In this document: in pieces, positions 1-8,216 of the stretch | How the letters are laid out: each line of letters opens with the position of its first letter | Position numbering within the stretch: position 1 is the first letter of the stretch | Assembly (NCBI RefSeq): GCF_014672715.2 | Contig: NZ_CP058566.2 | Location: 1,054,001-1,118,000, forward strand | Origin: Dehalogenimonas etheniformans | GTDB taxonomy: Bacteria; Chloroflexota; Dehalococcoidia; Dehalococcoidales; Dehalococcoidaceae | Length of the DNA: 64,000 nucleotides | Direction: 5' to 3' | Position numbers and translations under genes: made by a program | The notes under the pieces: model-generated | Databases searched by the model: none | Told to the model about the DNA's origin: nothing | What the model saw: the letters and a program-made list of their open reading frames with translations, nothing else

Positions 1-627
1 AGGGCGGTTTCAAGAAATCTGGACCGGCATGTAATTTTGATTCTGGCTCTAATCGCTGTCGGGTATATTATCTTTTCTTTTAATGGCTGGCCTTTGTCGG
101 TACCCGTGTTAGCCGGCGCCCTTGCTCTTTTAGCCATAACATCAATCCGCAGGATCAAATTAACTCAGATTTTCCGATCGGTTAGCTGGTCCATCTTGCC
201 GTTTGTCGCTGGATTGGCGGTGTTAGTCCAGGGCCTCGAGAATAGCGGTGTCACGCAATACATCGGCGAATTATTCACCGGTCTGCTTAATCACGGGCAA
301 TTGCCAGGCGCCCTGGCCACATCCATCGGTACTGCCGCCGGTTCTAACTTGATGAACAACTGGCCGATGATGATGGTTTCCGTCACCACCCTGTCGGGCA
401 TCCCGGATGCCGTCGCGGCCAATCCCGGTTTGCCGTATCAGGCCATCATCGGTGCTGCCCTTGGGCCTAACATTGCCGTCCTCGGATCGCTGTCCTCGAT
501 GCTGTGGCTGCTGATCCTCCGGCGCAGAGGTCTCAACGTCACCGCTGGTTCATTCCTGAAACTTGGCTTGCTGGTCACTCCAGTTGCCCTGTTATGCGGT
601 AGTTTGGTGCTCTACCTGTTGAGTTGA
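1..627 (+). CDS. ArsB/NhaD-type anion (arsenite) pump, 5'-truncated by window edge
   Basis: The reading frame is open from the first base, so the 208 visible residues are the C-terminal half of a larger protein (about 420 residues in the family). It is almost entirely hydrophobic, with about five membrane segments. A NLMNNWPM motif in the middle and a GPNIAVLGSLSSMLW motif near the end resemble the discontinuous-helix regions of ArsB, which extrudes arsenite or antimonite across the cytoplasmic membrane. Other ion-transporter (IT) superfamily substrates cannot be excluded. It ends one base before the MFS gene, so the two are probably co-transcribed. No arsR or arsA is visible, so the substrate is inferred only. 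Confidence 0.75.
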   Translation, partial: RAVSRNLDRHVILILALIAVGYIIFSFNGWPLSVPVLAGALALLAITSIRRIKLTQIFRSVSWSILPFVAGLAVLVQGLENSGVTQYIGELFTGLLNHGQLPGALATSIGTAAGSNLMNNWPMMMVSVTTLSGIPDAVAANPGLPYQAIIGAALGPNIAVLGSLSSMLWLLILRRRGLNVTAGSFLKLGLLVTPVALLCGSLVLYLLS

Positions 628-628
628 T

Positions 629-1945
629 ATGAGAAGTTTCACCACCAATCCCACTGTAAATAAAAGCCTCAGACTTTCAGTCTTCGATGGCGCTGCGTTC
701 AACGCCATGATGGGTTTGACCCAGGATTTCATGTCGCCGTTCGCTTTGGCTCTCAAGGCTTCGACGGCCCAGGTGGGTTTGCTTGCCAGCCTGCCCAACC
801 TGGCTTTAGCGCTGTCGCAACTGGGGTCTCCCTGGATTTCGGAACGGCTTCGCAGCAGAAAAAGCCTTCTCGTGCCCATGGTCATTATTCAGGCCGTTCT
901 TTGGCTGCCGATATTCATCATGCCTCAGCTTTTCCACAATATGGCTGTCTGGTGGCTTATCGCCCTATTCACCGCCGGGAGCGTTTTCGGCGCCTTGGGC
1001 AACCCCGCTTGGGGCAGCATGATGGCTGACCTCGTTCCTGCCGGTATGCGCGGACGCTACTTCGGGTTCCGTAACAGGATCGGCGGCGCCACTCTGCTCT
1101 CATGTTTTTTCATAGGTGGGCTTATCCTTCAATTGTCATCAAAACAGGTTATGCTTGGATTCGGTACGCTGTTTGGCAGCGCAGTCATCTTCCGATTGGC
1201 CTCAGCATATTTTCTTTCCAAGATGTACGAGCCCCCGATGCGGCGTTGTCCCGATCCGTGGCACCCCATGCAGGAGCTTAAAACTTTGCCCGCCACCAAC
1301 GCAGGCCGGCTCAGTCTGTTCGTCGGTGCTATGATGTTCGCCACCTACGTTGCCTCGCCGTTTTTCGCCGTATACATGCTCACAGAATTGGGATTCGGTT
1401 ACGGCGCTTTTGTCATTGTCACAGCATCCGCGAGTGTCGCCAACTTCCTTTTTATGGGCTATTGGGGTCGCCGTGCCGACAAATCAGGTCACCTGAAAGT
1501 TGTTCGGCTGACAGCGCTGATGATTCCTCTCGTACCGGTAGTTTGGCTGGTGAGTCATAACCTGATCTACCTCATCGTCATCCAGGTTTTCTCCGGGTTT
1601 GTCTGGAGCGGCTTTAACTTATCCAGTACCAACCTGCTGTACGAATCCGCCGCGCCGGAACGCCGAACCCGGGCGATAGCTGTGTATAATTTCCTTTCTG
1701 GTACGGCGATGTGCGTCGGAGCCGCTATCGGAGGCGTCATCGCCACCAGACTCCCGGAAATATCGGGGCAATCCTTCTTGACCCTGTTTCTGCTCTCGGG
1801 AATATTGCGCGGTGCCGTCACTTTGTTCATGCTTCCTGGATTGAGTAGATCAAGCCGCGACGAAGATGCCCCAATTATTTCGAACGGTGTGCCCTCGCGC
1901 TCGGTTTCCCGGATTTTCAAGGTTTTTCAGCGTTTCATTGACTAG
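629..1945 (+). CDS. MFS transporter, 12-TM type
   Basis: Predicted cytoplasmic-membrane permease of 438 residues, the usual length for a 12-helix major facilitator. After a short charged N-terminus come evenly spaced hydrophobic segments. The loop between helices 2 and 3 (about residues 65-80) reads SPWISERLRSRK, in the position of the MFS GxxxDRxGRR signature, and a second such loop with GYWGRRADKSG lies near residue 280, giving the expected internal duplication. The start follows the ArsB-like stop by one base, implying an operon. No substrate can be assigned. It is separated from the next gene by a strong promoter, so it is probably not part of the aminomutase operon. Confidence 0.8.
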   Translation: MRSFTTNPTVNKSLRLSVFDGAAFNAMMGLTQDFMSPFALALKASTAQVGLLASLPNLALALSQLGSPWISERLRSRKSLLVPMVIIQAVLWLPIFIMPQLFHNMAVWWLIALFTAGSVFGALGNPAWGSMMADLVPAGMRGRYFGFRNRIGGATLLSCFFIGGLILQLSSKQVMLGFGTLFGSAVIFRLASAYFLSKMYEPPMRRCPDPWHPMQELKTLPATNAGRLSLFVGAMMFATYVASPFFAVYMLTELGFGYGAFVIVTASASVANFLFMGYWGRRADKSGHLKVVRLTALMIPLVPVVWLVSHNLIYLIVIQVFSGFVWSGFNLSSTNLLYESAAPERRTRAIAVYNFLSGTAMCVGAAIGGVIATRLPEISGQSFLTLFLLSGILRGAVTLFMLPGLSRSSRDEDAPIISNGVPSRSVSRIFKVFQRFID

Positions 1946-2006
1946 GTTCCATTTGATTAACATTAAAAATATTTTTTATCATAGCTGGCTCAAAGCTAGA
2001 GAATCC

Positions 2007-2034
2007 TTGACGTCACATACAGGTTTGCTACAAT
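2007..2034 (+). promoter_or_regulatory. Sigma-70-type promoter of the aminomutase operon
   Basis: TTGACG (2007-2012), 16-base spacer, TACAAT (2029-2034) preceded by TGC, an extended -10. Transcription would start near 2041, about 23 bases before the GTG start at 2064, which has AGGAG at 2053-2057. This gives the downstream four-gene operon its own promoter. Confidence 0.65.
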
Positions 2035-2063
2035 GAATACATTCATATTTCTAGGAGCATCAA

Positions 2064-3365
2064 GTGAAAGAAGAAACTCTAATAACCGAAGATCCGGCTG
2101 ATCCCCCCTCGTGTTCGCACGAAGCTGACGAACCTCCCCTTACTTCGTCACAAGTTTTTCGCCTCAAGTTTTACCCCGATGTCAGCGATATCCAGTGGAA
2201 TGACTGGCACTGGCATTTCAAGAACCGCATCACCTCAATAGAAGACCTCATCCGATTTATTCCCCTGTCCGTCAAGGAAAAAACCCGTCTCAAACTGGTA
2301 ACCGCCCGTTATCCGTTAGCCATCACGCCTTATTATCTCTCCTTGATGGATCTTTCCAATCCCAATGACCCCATTCGACTCCAGGCTGTCCCATCAACGC
2401 TGGAAATGGCCGGCGGCATCGGCAACGAAGACCCCCTGGCTGAAGAACGGGATTCTGTAGTTCCCGGTCTGGTCCACCGCTACCCCGACCGTGTCCTGAT
2501 GGTGTTGACCGATATCTGCGCCATGCTCTGCCGCCACTGCACCCGCAAGCGGGAATGGCAGCACGGTGGCTGGATCCACACCCCTGAACAAGTCGAACGC
2601 ATGCTGGACTATATCCGGAAGAACACTCAGATCAGGGATGTCATCATCTCCGGAGGCGACCCGCTGACCCTTTCGACCCACCAACTCGAGAAGGTCCTGA
2701 TTGCGTTACGTCAGATCAAGCACGTCGAGATCATCCGCATCGGCACCCGGTTCCCCGTCGTTCTGCCGCAGCGTATCGATGCTGAGCTCTGCGACATGCT
2801 TTCCAAATACGGACCCATCTGGCTCAATACCCACTTCAACCACGTAAATGAGATAACCCCGGAAGCCGCCGCTGCCTGTGATCGCTTACTCCGGGCTGGT
2901 GTCCAGGTTAATAACCAGAGTGTCCTGCTGCATGGCATTAACGATACCGTGGAAACACAGCTAAAATTGTGCCACGGTCTGTTAAAAGCCAAGGTACGTC
3001 CCTACTACCTCTTCCAGTGCGATCAGGTTCAGGGCACGGAGCATATGTGGACGCCCGTCGAGGTCGGTTTGCGCATCATCGAAGGCATGCGTGGACACAC
3101 CTCCGGCCTTGCCATCCCGAACTATGTAATAGACCTGCCGGATGGCCGGGGCAAGATCCCGATTAGCCCAAACTATGTTTTGACCCGCACTGACAGCGAG
3201 TTGGTTGTCCGGAACTATGAGGGACACATCAGCCACTTCGTCAATCCCAAGCCGGCGCCCGCTCCCCGCAAGCCCCGCCCGGTTTCTCCACCTGTGCCCC
3301 AACTTTCGCTTGATTGGACAGTAACTGAGGTAAAGAATGAAAATAGGGCTGGCGTACGACCTTAA
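2064..3365 (+). CDS. kamA: KamA-family radical SAM lysine 2,3-aminomutase-like protein
   Basis: Predicted PLP- and [4Fe-4S]/SAM-dependent enzyme that moves an alpha-amino group to the beta carbon (L-lysine to beta-lysine in the type enzyme). The radical SAM CX3CX2C motif is C152, C156, C159. K364 in DGRGK fits the PLP-lysine position. Asp320 and Asp357 align, from my memory of clostridial lysine aminomutase, with Asp293 and Asp330, which hold the lysine side chain; glutamate aminomutases lack this pair. The Cys-rich C-terminal zinc motif of the clostridial enzyme is absent, replaced by a Pro-rich tail (about residues 395-415). GTG start with AGGAG upstream. First gene of an operon with two ATP-grasp ligases and a GNAT. 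Substrate is inferred, not proven. Confidence 0.88.
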   Translation: MKEETLITEDPADPPSCSHEADEPPLTSSQVFRLKFYPDVSDIQWNDWHWHFKNRITSIEDLIRFIPLSVKEKTRLKLVTARYPLAITPYYLSLMDLSNPNDPIRLQAVPSTLEMAGGIGNEDPLAEERDSVVPGLVHRYPDRVLMVLTDICAMLCRHCTRKREWQHGGWIHTPEQVERMLDYIRKNTQIRDVIISGGDPLTLSTHQLEKVLIALRQIKHVEIIRIGTRFPVVLPQRIDAELCDMLSKYGPIWLNTHFNHVNEITPEAAAACDRLLRAGVQVNNQSVLLHGINDTVETQLKLCHGLLKAKVRPYYLFQCDQVQGTEHMWTPVEVGLRIIEGMRGHTSGLAIPNYVIDLPDGRGKIPISPNYVLTRTDSELVVRNYEGHISHFVNPKPAPAPRKPRPVSPPVPQLSLDWTVTEVKNENRAGVRP

Positions 3366-4350
3366 ACAATCCGTTACCGCTGTGCCCGCCGCCCCAGTTG
3401 ATGCTTTAGAAGAATACGATTCAGCCGATACTGTCAATCTCCTCGCCGCCGCTATCGAGGAAGCCGGTCACCGGCCGGTCAAACTCGGCGGCGGTCGCGA
3501 GTTTTTAGACAATGTTCTGACCAATCCGGTTGATTTCGTCTTCAACATCTCTGAGGGCCGGGGTGCCTATCGTTCCCGAGAGGCCCAGGTACCTTCCGTG
3601 CTGGAAATGCTGGGCATTCCATATTCAGGAGCCGATCCGCAGACCCTTGCGATCGCCCTAGACAAGCCGCTGACCAAGCAGATCGTTCAACTGGCAGGAG
3701 TCACGACGCCGCAGTGGCGTTTCTTCAATAAACCGGAAGAAGCCCGCCGTGCGGACTGGCATGATTTCCGTTTTCCTGCCTTCGTTAAACCGGCGTTCGA
3801 AGGTTCAAGCAAGGGCATCCGCCTGACCTCGACAGCCGCCAACCCCAATGAGGTGATTGCCCATGTGCGGCAGCTTTACGAGGGTTACGGTCAACCTGTC
3901 ATTGTTGAAGAATTTATCGACGGCGACGAGGTCACCTGCGGAATCATCGGCAATGTCACGGCAAACGGTCCGCAGCCTCTGGTTTTGCCCATGCGCATTA
4001 TACTCCGTCAGAAAAAGGGCCCTTTCATCTATTCTCTTGAGGTTAAACGGGACTACAAAAAGCTGGTCGACTATGAGTTTCCAGCGCAGCTTCCGGAGTC
4101 CATCATCGATCGCATCAAATCGCAGGCGTTGACTGTATTCACCACCCTTGGCTGCCGGGATTTCACCCGAATGGATTTCCGCATCGCCGCCGATGGCACG
4201 CCTTACTTCCTTGAGGTCAACCCCCTGCCCGGCCTCTCACTGGATAGTGATCTCTTTATTATCACCACCAGCATGGGGTGGAGCCATTCCAGGTTGATTG
4301 TCACAATTCTCGAGAACGCACTTTCCAGATACCCTTCCTTATGCAAATAG
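3337..4350 (+). CDS. D-Ala-D-Ala ligase-like ATP-grasp enzyme 1
   Basis: 337 residues, close to the 300-350 of D-alanine-D-alanine ligases. ATP-grasp features in order: N-terminal Rossmann-like part, NISEGRG (about residue 68), KPAFEGSSKGI (about 150), VEEFIDGDEVT (about 189), and the metal-binding EVNPLPGLS (about 298). Such enzymes couple ATP hydrolysis to amide bond formation through an acyl phosphate. The ATG overlaps the end of kamA by 29 bases and has GAGGTAAAG just before it. A second ligase follows with overlap. The absence of any other cell-wall gene and the linkage to an aminomutase suggest joining of a beta-amino acid rather than housekeeping D-Ala-D-Ala synthesis; this is inference. 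Confidence 0.85.
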   Translation: MKIGLAYDLKQSVTAVPAAPVDALEEYDSADTVNLLAAAIEEAGHRPVKLGGGREFLDNVLTNPVDFVFNISEGRGAYRSREAQVPSVLEMLGIPYSGADPQTLAIALDKPLTKQIVQLAGVTTPQWRFFNKPEEARRADWHDFRFPAFVKPAFEGSSKGIRLTSTAANPNEVIAHVRQLYEGYGQPVIVEEFIDGDEVTCGIIGNVTANGPQPLVLPMRIILRQKKGPFIYSLEVKRDYKKLVDYEFPAQLPESIIDRIKSQALTVFTTLGCRDFTRMDFRIAADGTPYFLEVNPLPGLSLDSDLFIITTSMGWSHSRLIVTILENALSRYPSLCK

Positions 4351-5336
4351 CGCTTATCTATAATGCTCCCATCCCCTCCCTCTACGATGCCCGTGGCGAA
4401 TCCAAAGCCGAATCGGGAGTTCTTGAAGCAGTAAAAGCTGTCCGGCGCTCCATCCGAGCATTGGGGTACAATCTCGTCGAATTTCCTTTGGTACCGCCGC
4501 TATCGAGCGTCAGAAAAACACTCTCGTCGGTTAACGCGGATTGCGTTTTCAATCTCTTTGAAGGTTTCGCCGGCCTACCACGGACTGAGGCCGAGGTTGC
4601 CGATTGCCTTGAGGAATTGGAACTACCGTTCACCGGATCGCCGTCATTAGCACTTTTATTAGCTCTAGATAAAGCGGCCACAGCACGGGAGTTGAGCCGT
4701 CATGGTATTCGCACTGCCGCCCAACAATTGCTCAACACTGAAACCGTCTCCGGTTTTCGTTTGAAATTCCCTTGCATCGTAAAACCGCGAGCCGACGATG
4801 CTTCACACGGTCTTTCTGAAAACAGCGTCGTGTTTGATACCGGCGCACTTTTCCAGGAGGTAAAAGCCACCGTCGATCGTTACGACGGCGCGCCCGCCCT
4901 GGTGGAAGAGTTTCTTCCGGGGCGTGAGTTCAATGTCACCGTTTTCGGCAATTCAACTCCGGAAGTTTTGCCATTATCGGAAATTATCTACACTCTCCCC
5001 GCGGGCCTACCCAAGATTTTAACCTTCGCAGCCAAGTGGGAGCCGGAGAGTTCCTATTTCCAAAACACCAACGTTAAATGCCCGGCTGAAGTTACGCCGG
5101 AACTCGCGGCCGATCTAAGGTCAACCGCATTGGCGGCTTTTAAATCCATCGGCTGCCGAGGCTATGCCAGAGTCGACATGAGGCTTGATCCCGAGGGACA
5201 TCCGGTGGTCATGGAAGTCAACGCCAATCCGGATCTTTCACCAGACGCCGGTACAGTTCGTCAGGCAAAGAAATCAGGCCTATCATATAAGGGCATGGTG
5301 TCTCGCATCATCGAATTTGCTTTGGAGAAAGCATGA
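4341..5336 (+). CDS. D-Ala-D-Ala ligase-like ATP-grasp enzyme 2
   Basis: Start taken at the ATG at 4341 (331 residues), where the recognisable N-terminus MQIALIYNAP begins and overlaps the stop of ligase 1 by ten bases; the frame is open further upstream to 4278, but that part is only a shadow of ligase 1. ATP-grasp motifs: NLFEGFAG, KPRADDASHG, VEEFLPGREFNV and the metal-binding EVNANPDLSPDAG near the end. It is clearly a diverged paralogue of ligase 1 and not a duplicate, so the two probably use different acceptor or donor amino acids. No obvious Shine-Dalgarno, consistent with translational coupling. Cytoplasmic. Confidence 0.83.
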   Translation: MQIALIYNAPIPSLYDARGESKAESGVLEAVKAVRRSIRALGYNLVEFPLVPPLSSVRKTLSSVNADCVFNLFEGFAGLPRTEAEVADCLEELELPFTGSPSLALLLALDKAATARELSRHGIRTAAQQLLNTETVSGFRLKFPCIVKPRADDASHGLSENSVVFDTGALFQEVKATVDRYDGAPALVEEFLPGREFNVTVFGNSTPEVLPLSEIIYTLPAGLPKILTFAAKWEPESSYFQNTNVKCPAEVTPELAADLRSTALAAFKSIGCRGYARVDMRLDPEGHPVVMEVNANPDLSPDAGTVRQAKKSGLSYKGMVSRIIEFALEKA

Positions 5337-5809
5337 TCGCCTACCGTGATCTTATTGCCGCCGACCGCCCGGCCATCACTGAGTTCTTGAAGTGGATACC
5401 GGAGTTCGCCCCGGACGAGTTGCCTGTGGCTGAGGAAGTTCTCGACGATTCCCTTGACGAGTCCCACGAGTCAGGCTATTACACAATCGTCGCCGTCAAA
5501 GATGGTTGCCCTGTGGGGTACGTCACTTATGGCAATACCCCGTTATCGAAGGGCAACTGGGAGATCTACTGGGCGGCTGTGAACCCGACTGAGCAGGGCA
5601 GGGGCATTGGGCGGGAACTGATGTACAGAGCTGAGGAAGCTATTAAGGGATTGGGTGGCTGGCAGATAACCCTGGAGACTTCTTCGACACCACTGTACGA
5701 AAAAACGCGCCGGTTCCACATGAAATGCGGTTTCAAAGAGATCGTGCGCATCCCGGATTTTTATGACCGGGATGATGATCTTGTGATATTCTTCAAAAAA
5801 CTGGAATAG
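5333..5809 (+). CDS. GNAT-family N-acetyltransferase, last gene of aminomutase operon
   Basis: 158 residues, single GNAT domain. The acetyl-CoA pyrophosphate loop is EQGRGIGRELM (about residues 86-96), followed by the helix and the typical C-terminal strand ending in DLVIFFKK. The ATG overlaps the ligase 2 stop (ATGA), so translation is coupled. In organisms making N-epsilon-acetyl-beta-lysine, an aminomutase (AblA) pairs with an acetyltransferase (AblB); AblB is longer than this protein, so the resemblance is of logic, not of proven orthology. The protein could acetylate the product of the ligases or remove toxicity by capping an amine. Confidence 0.8.
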   Translation: MIAYRDLIAADRPAITEFLKWIPEFAPDELPVAEEVLDDSLDESHESGYYTIVAVKDGCPVGYVTYGNTPLSKGNWEIYWAAVNPTEQGRGIGRELMYRAEEAIKGLGGWQITLETSSTPLYEKTRRFHMKCGFKEIVRIPDFYDRDDDLVIFFKKLE

Positions 5810-5832
5810 GACGGTTACCATTTTCCGGAATC

Positions 5833-6135
5833 TTATCCCGAGTGCGACATAAGTTTACAGAAATTCCGCCCGTTGCCTTGAGCTAGCTCACATTCGCTGC
5901 AAAGGCATTCGACACCCACCGTAGTATCATCCACGGCCGGCGCTCCAGCTGCCTTGCGACAGTAAAGTCCTTGGAACTTATCCTCCGGTTCTTCATCGAA
6001 CATGTTTCCCATAAGCTCTTTCAGTCTGTTGCTGTTGCATGCTCGCTGTTTTGAAGTGCTGCAGTCTGGGCAGCGGCAACGAAGCAAATCTTCGGGAATT
6101 TCTTGGGCAGTAATATTCAAGTCTTCAATTGTCAT
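5833..6135 (-). CDS. Small Cys-rich protein, DUF2769-like
   Basis: 100 residues with eight cysteines arranged as CRCPDC near residue 20, LYCRK in the middle, then CLCSEC and a final FCK. The two CxCxxC clusters with a YC/FC residue after each recall DUF2769 proteins, which are small, uncharacterised and probably bind zinc or an iron-sulfur cluster. Family assignment is from memory of the pattern. Convergent with the GNAT gene (24 bases away) and divergent from the histidine kinase at 6207. No function is claimed. Confidence 0.65.
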   Translation of the reverse strand: MTIEDLNITAQEIPEDLLRCRCPDCSTSKQRACNSNRLKELMGNMFDEEPEDKFQGLYCRKAAGAPAVDDTTVGVECLCSECELAQGNGRNFCKLMSHSG

Positions 6136-6191
6136 CTGAATCTATTAGTTTCTCTGGTGAAGTGATTATGTCCGGAATCTCGTTCGTATAG

Positions 6192-6206
6192 TATAATGTA
6201 ATTGGT
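6192..6206 (+). promoter_or_regulatory. -10 box next to a start codon (possible leaderless mRNA)
   Basis: TATAAT at 6192-6197 lies nine bases before the ATG at 6207. No good -35 is visible 16-18 bases upstream (TGTCCG). There is no Shine-Dalgarno before the ATG. Transcription would start almost at the start codon. Confidence 0.45.
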
Positions 6207-7436
6207 ATGGTTGATAAACACGACGAATCGAAAACTTCCGCCAAAACCCAAACGGGTCATATGATCGTTCAGAATGAAACCCCCTGTGGATCAGAGGAGC
6301 AAGAAGCGTTACGTCAGAGCGAACGCAAATTTCGCATGCTCTTCCACAACGCCGGCGACGCCATTTTTCTCTGGGAATTGATACCCGGTGGAGCTCCCGT
6401 TTTGATCGAGGCCAATGAGATCGCCGCCCGCCGTTTGGGCTACCGCCTCGGCGATATGCCGGGAATGCTCCTGACCGATATTTCTCCCATGTCGCCAGAT
6501 GAGATGTCGGTTACCATCGGTAAAGTTATCGCTGAAAAACACCGTACTTTTGAATCGGCGTATCGCACGCGCGACGGTGCTTACATCCCTATCGAGATCA
6601 GTTCCCACGTCTTCAAACTGGGTGAAAAAACAGTAATGCTTTCCATCGCCCGCGATATTTCAGCCCGTAAGGCAGAATCAAAATCACTTACCGAGGCCTA
6701 TAACCGCGAGAAAAAACTACGCCAGGACCTCGAGACCGAAATCGGTAAAAGAGTTGATTTTACACGTGCCCTGGTTCATGAACTAAAGACTCCGCTGACC
6801 CCGCTCATCGCCTCGGGTGAAGCTTTGTTGGAAATCTCCCAGGGTGAAACCGAATTGCGTTTAGCCGGAAACATTTACCGCGGCGCGATGAACCTGGAGC
6901 GGCGCATCAACGATCTGTTAGACTACGCCCGCGGCGAAATGGGTGTCCTAAAAGTTCGGGTTCAACCGCTCAACATCTCACCCTTGCTTCTCGACCTTGC
7001 GGCGGAGGTCTCGCCCCAGTTCGACCGCAAACAACAGTCATTGGAACTCGAAATCGATGATGACATTCCATTGGTCACCGCAGATGAGGATCGGCTGCGC
7101 CAGGTTCTGCTCAACCTACTCAACAATGCGGCCAAGTTCACGCAACGCGGCGGGCAGATTACCATTGGCGCAACCGTTAGTGGTAAAATGCTTCAATTAA
7201 GCGTCGCCGATACTGGGCGCGGCATGTCGCCTGAGGAGCAGGCTCATATCTTCAAGCCGTACTACCGGGTTGAAGATGAGATTGATCCGAACGACGGCAT
7301 GGGCATCGGGCTCACTTTATGTAAGATGCTGGTTACCCTTCAGGGCGGAGACATCTGGTTCGAAAGCGAAAAAGGCCGAGGCAGCACATTTTACTTCACG
7401 CTGCCACTGGCGATGAAAGTGGAGAGAGATGGTTAA
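6207..7436 (+). CDS. PAS-domain sensor histidine kinase (soluble)
   Basis: 409 residues without membrane segments or signal peptide. Domain order: short polar N-terminus, PAS domain (about residues 36-155), coiled linker, HisKA dimerisation domain with H191 in VHELKTPL, then HATPase_c with N box (LLNNAAKF), G1 box DTGRGMSP and G2 box GMGIGLTL. It should sense a cytoplasmic ligand or redox cue and phosphorylate the regulator encoded next, whose start overlaps by eight bases. A -10 box sits just before the ATG, so the message may be leaderless. Confidence 0.88.
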   Translation: MVDKHDESKTSAKTQTGHMIVQNETPCGSEEQEALRQSERKFRMLFHNAGDAIFLWELIPGGAPVLIEANEIAARRLGYRLGDMPGMLLTDISPMSPDEMSVTIGKVIAEKHRTFESAYRTRDGAYIPIEISSHVFKLGEKTVMLSIARDISARKAESKSLTEAYNREKKLRQDLETEIGKRVDFTRALVHELKTPLTPLIASGEALLEISQGETELRLAGNIYRGAMNLERRINDLLDYARGEMGVLKVRVQPLNISPLLLDLAAEVSPQFDRKQQSLELEIDDDIPLVTADEDRLRQVLLNLLNNAAKFTQRGGQITIGATVSGKMLQLSVADTGRGMSPEEQAHIFKPYYRVEDEIDPNDGMGIGLTLCKMLVTLQGGDIWFESEKGRGSTFYFTLPLAMKVERDG

Positions 7437-8130
7437 CAAACCTGAGCTGACCGTAGTCCTCATCGAAGATGACGCAGAGATCATCGAGGCAATAACCCTG
7501 ACCTTCAAGATCAGGTGGCCCCAGGCTACCTTCCTCTCGACCGATTCCGGTCAGGAGGGCTTAACACTGATTGAAAAACACAATCCCGATCTGGTTATAT
7601 TGGACCTCGGATTGCCCGATACTAACGGTTATAATGTATTAAAAGAAATCCGGCGTTTCAGCCACGTGCCGGTGATCATCCTCACTGCTCGGGGCGATGA
7701 GACAGATATTGTCCGCGGCCTGGAACTAGGCGCCGACGAGTACATCATCAAACCTTTCCGCCAGATGGAACTCCTTGCTCGTGTTAAAGCGGTCCTGCGT
7801 CGCCAGGAAGCCGTCTCCGAGGAATTGCCTCTTGCCGTTGGAACTATGACACTTGGTCCCTCGATCCGTGATCTAACCCTCAAGGGTAAAAAGATCAACC
7901 TTACTCGCACCGAGGGCATCGTGCTCGGTCAGCTCATGCGTCATGTCGGCCATCCGGTATCTCACGCCGTCCTGGCTAAGGCGCTCTGGGGTGAGGAATA
8001 CCCCGGCGCGGCCGAGAGCCTGAAGGTGTATGTCCGCCATCTCCGGGAAAAGATCGAAGAAAATCCCAGCGACCCGAAGCTCCTGCTCACCCGAATCGGG
8101 GCCGGTTATCAGTTAGCTAAACCCGAGTAG
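7429..8130 (+). CDS. OmpR/PhoB-type response regulator
   Basis: 233 residues. Receiver domain at residues 7-125: acidic pocket E13/D14/D15, phosphoacceptor D59 in VILDLGLPD, and the conserved lysine in IIKPFR. Winged-helix DNA-binding domain at about residues 135-230, ending with VYVRHLREKIE and the RIGAGYQL wing typical of OmpR/PhoB. ATG preceded by GGAGAG; overlaps the kinase by eight bases, so it is its probable partner. All phosphotransfer residues are intact. Target genes are not shown by the sequence. Confidence 0.92.
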   Translation: MVNKPELTVVLIEDDAEIIEAITLTFKIRWPQATFLSTDSGQEGLTLIEKHNPDLVILDLGLPDTNGYNVLKEIRRFSHVPVIILTARGDETDIVRGLELGADEYIIKPFRQMELLARVKAVLRRQEAVSEELPLAVGTMTLGPSIRDLTLKGKKINLTRTEGIVLGQLMRHVGHPVSHAVLAKALWGEEYPGAAESLKVYVRHLREKIEENPSDPKLLLTRIGAGYQLAKPE

Positions 8131-8142
8131 ATTTTATCTAAA

Positions 8143-8170
8143 GGGCGGGTCACAAAGCCCGCCCGTTCCT
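8143..8170 (+). terminator. Probable terminator hairpin after the two-component system
   Basis: GGGCGGG (8143-8149), eight-base loop, CCCGCCC (8158-8164), then GTTCCTT. Strong GC stem but only a weak T tract, so termination efficiency is uncertain. Confidence 0.5.
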
Positions 8171-8216
8171 TATCTCCCCATCGTATTCTCAACGCATCGA
8201 GGTTACATCGGAAACC

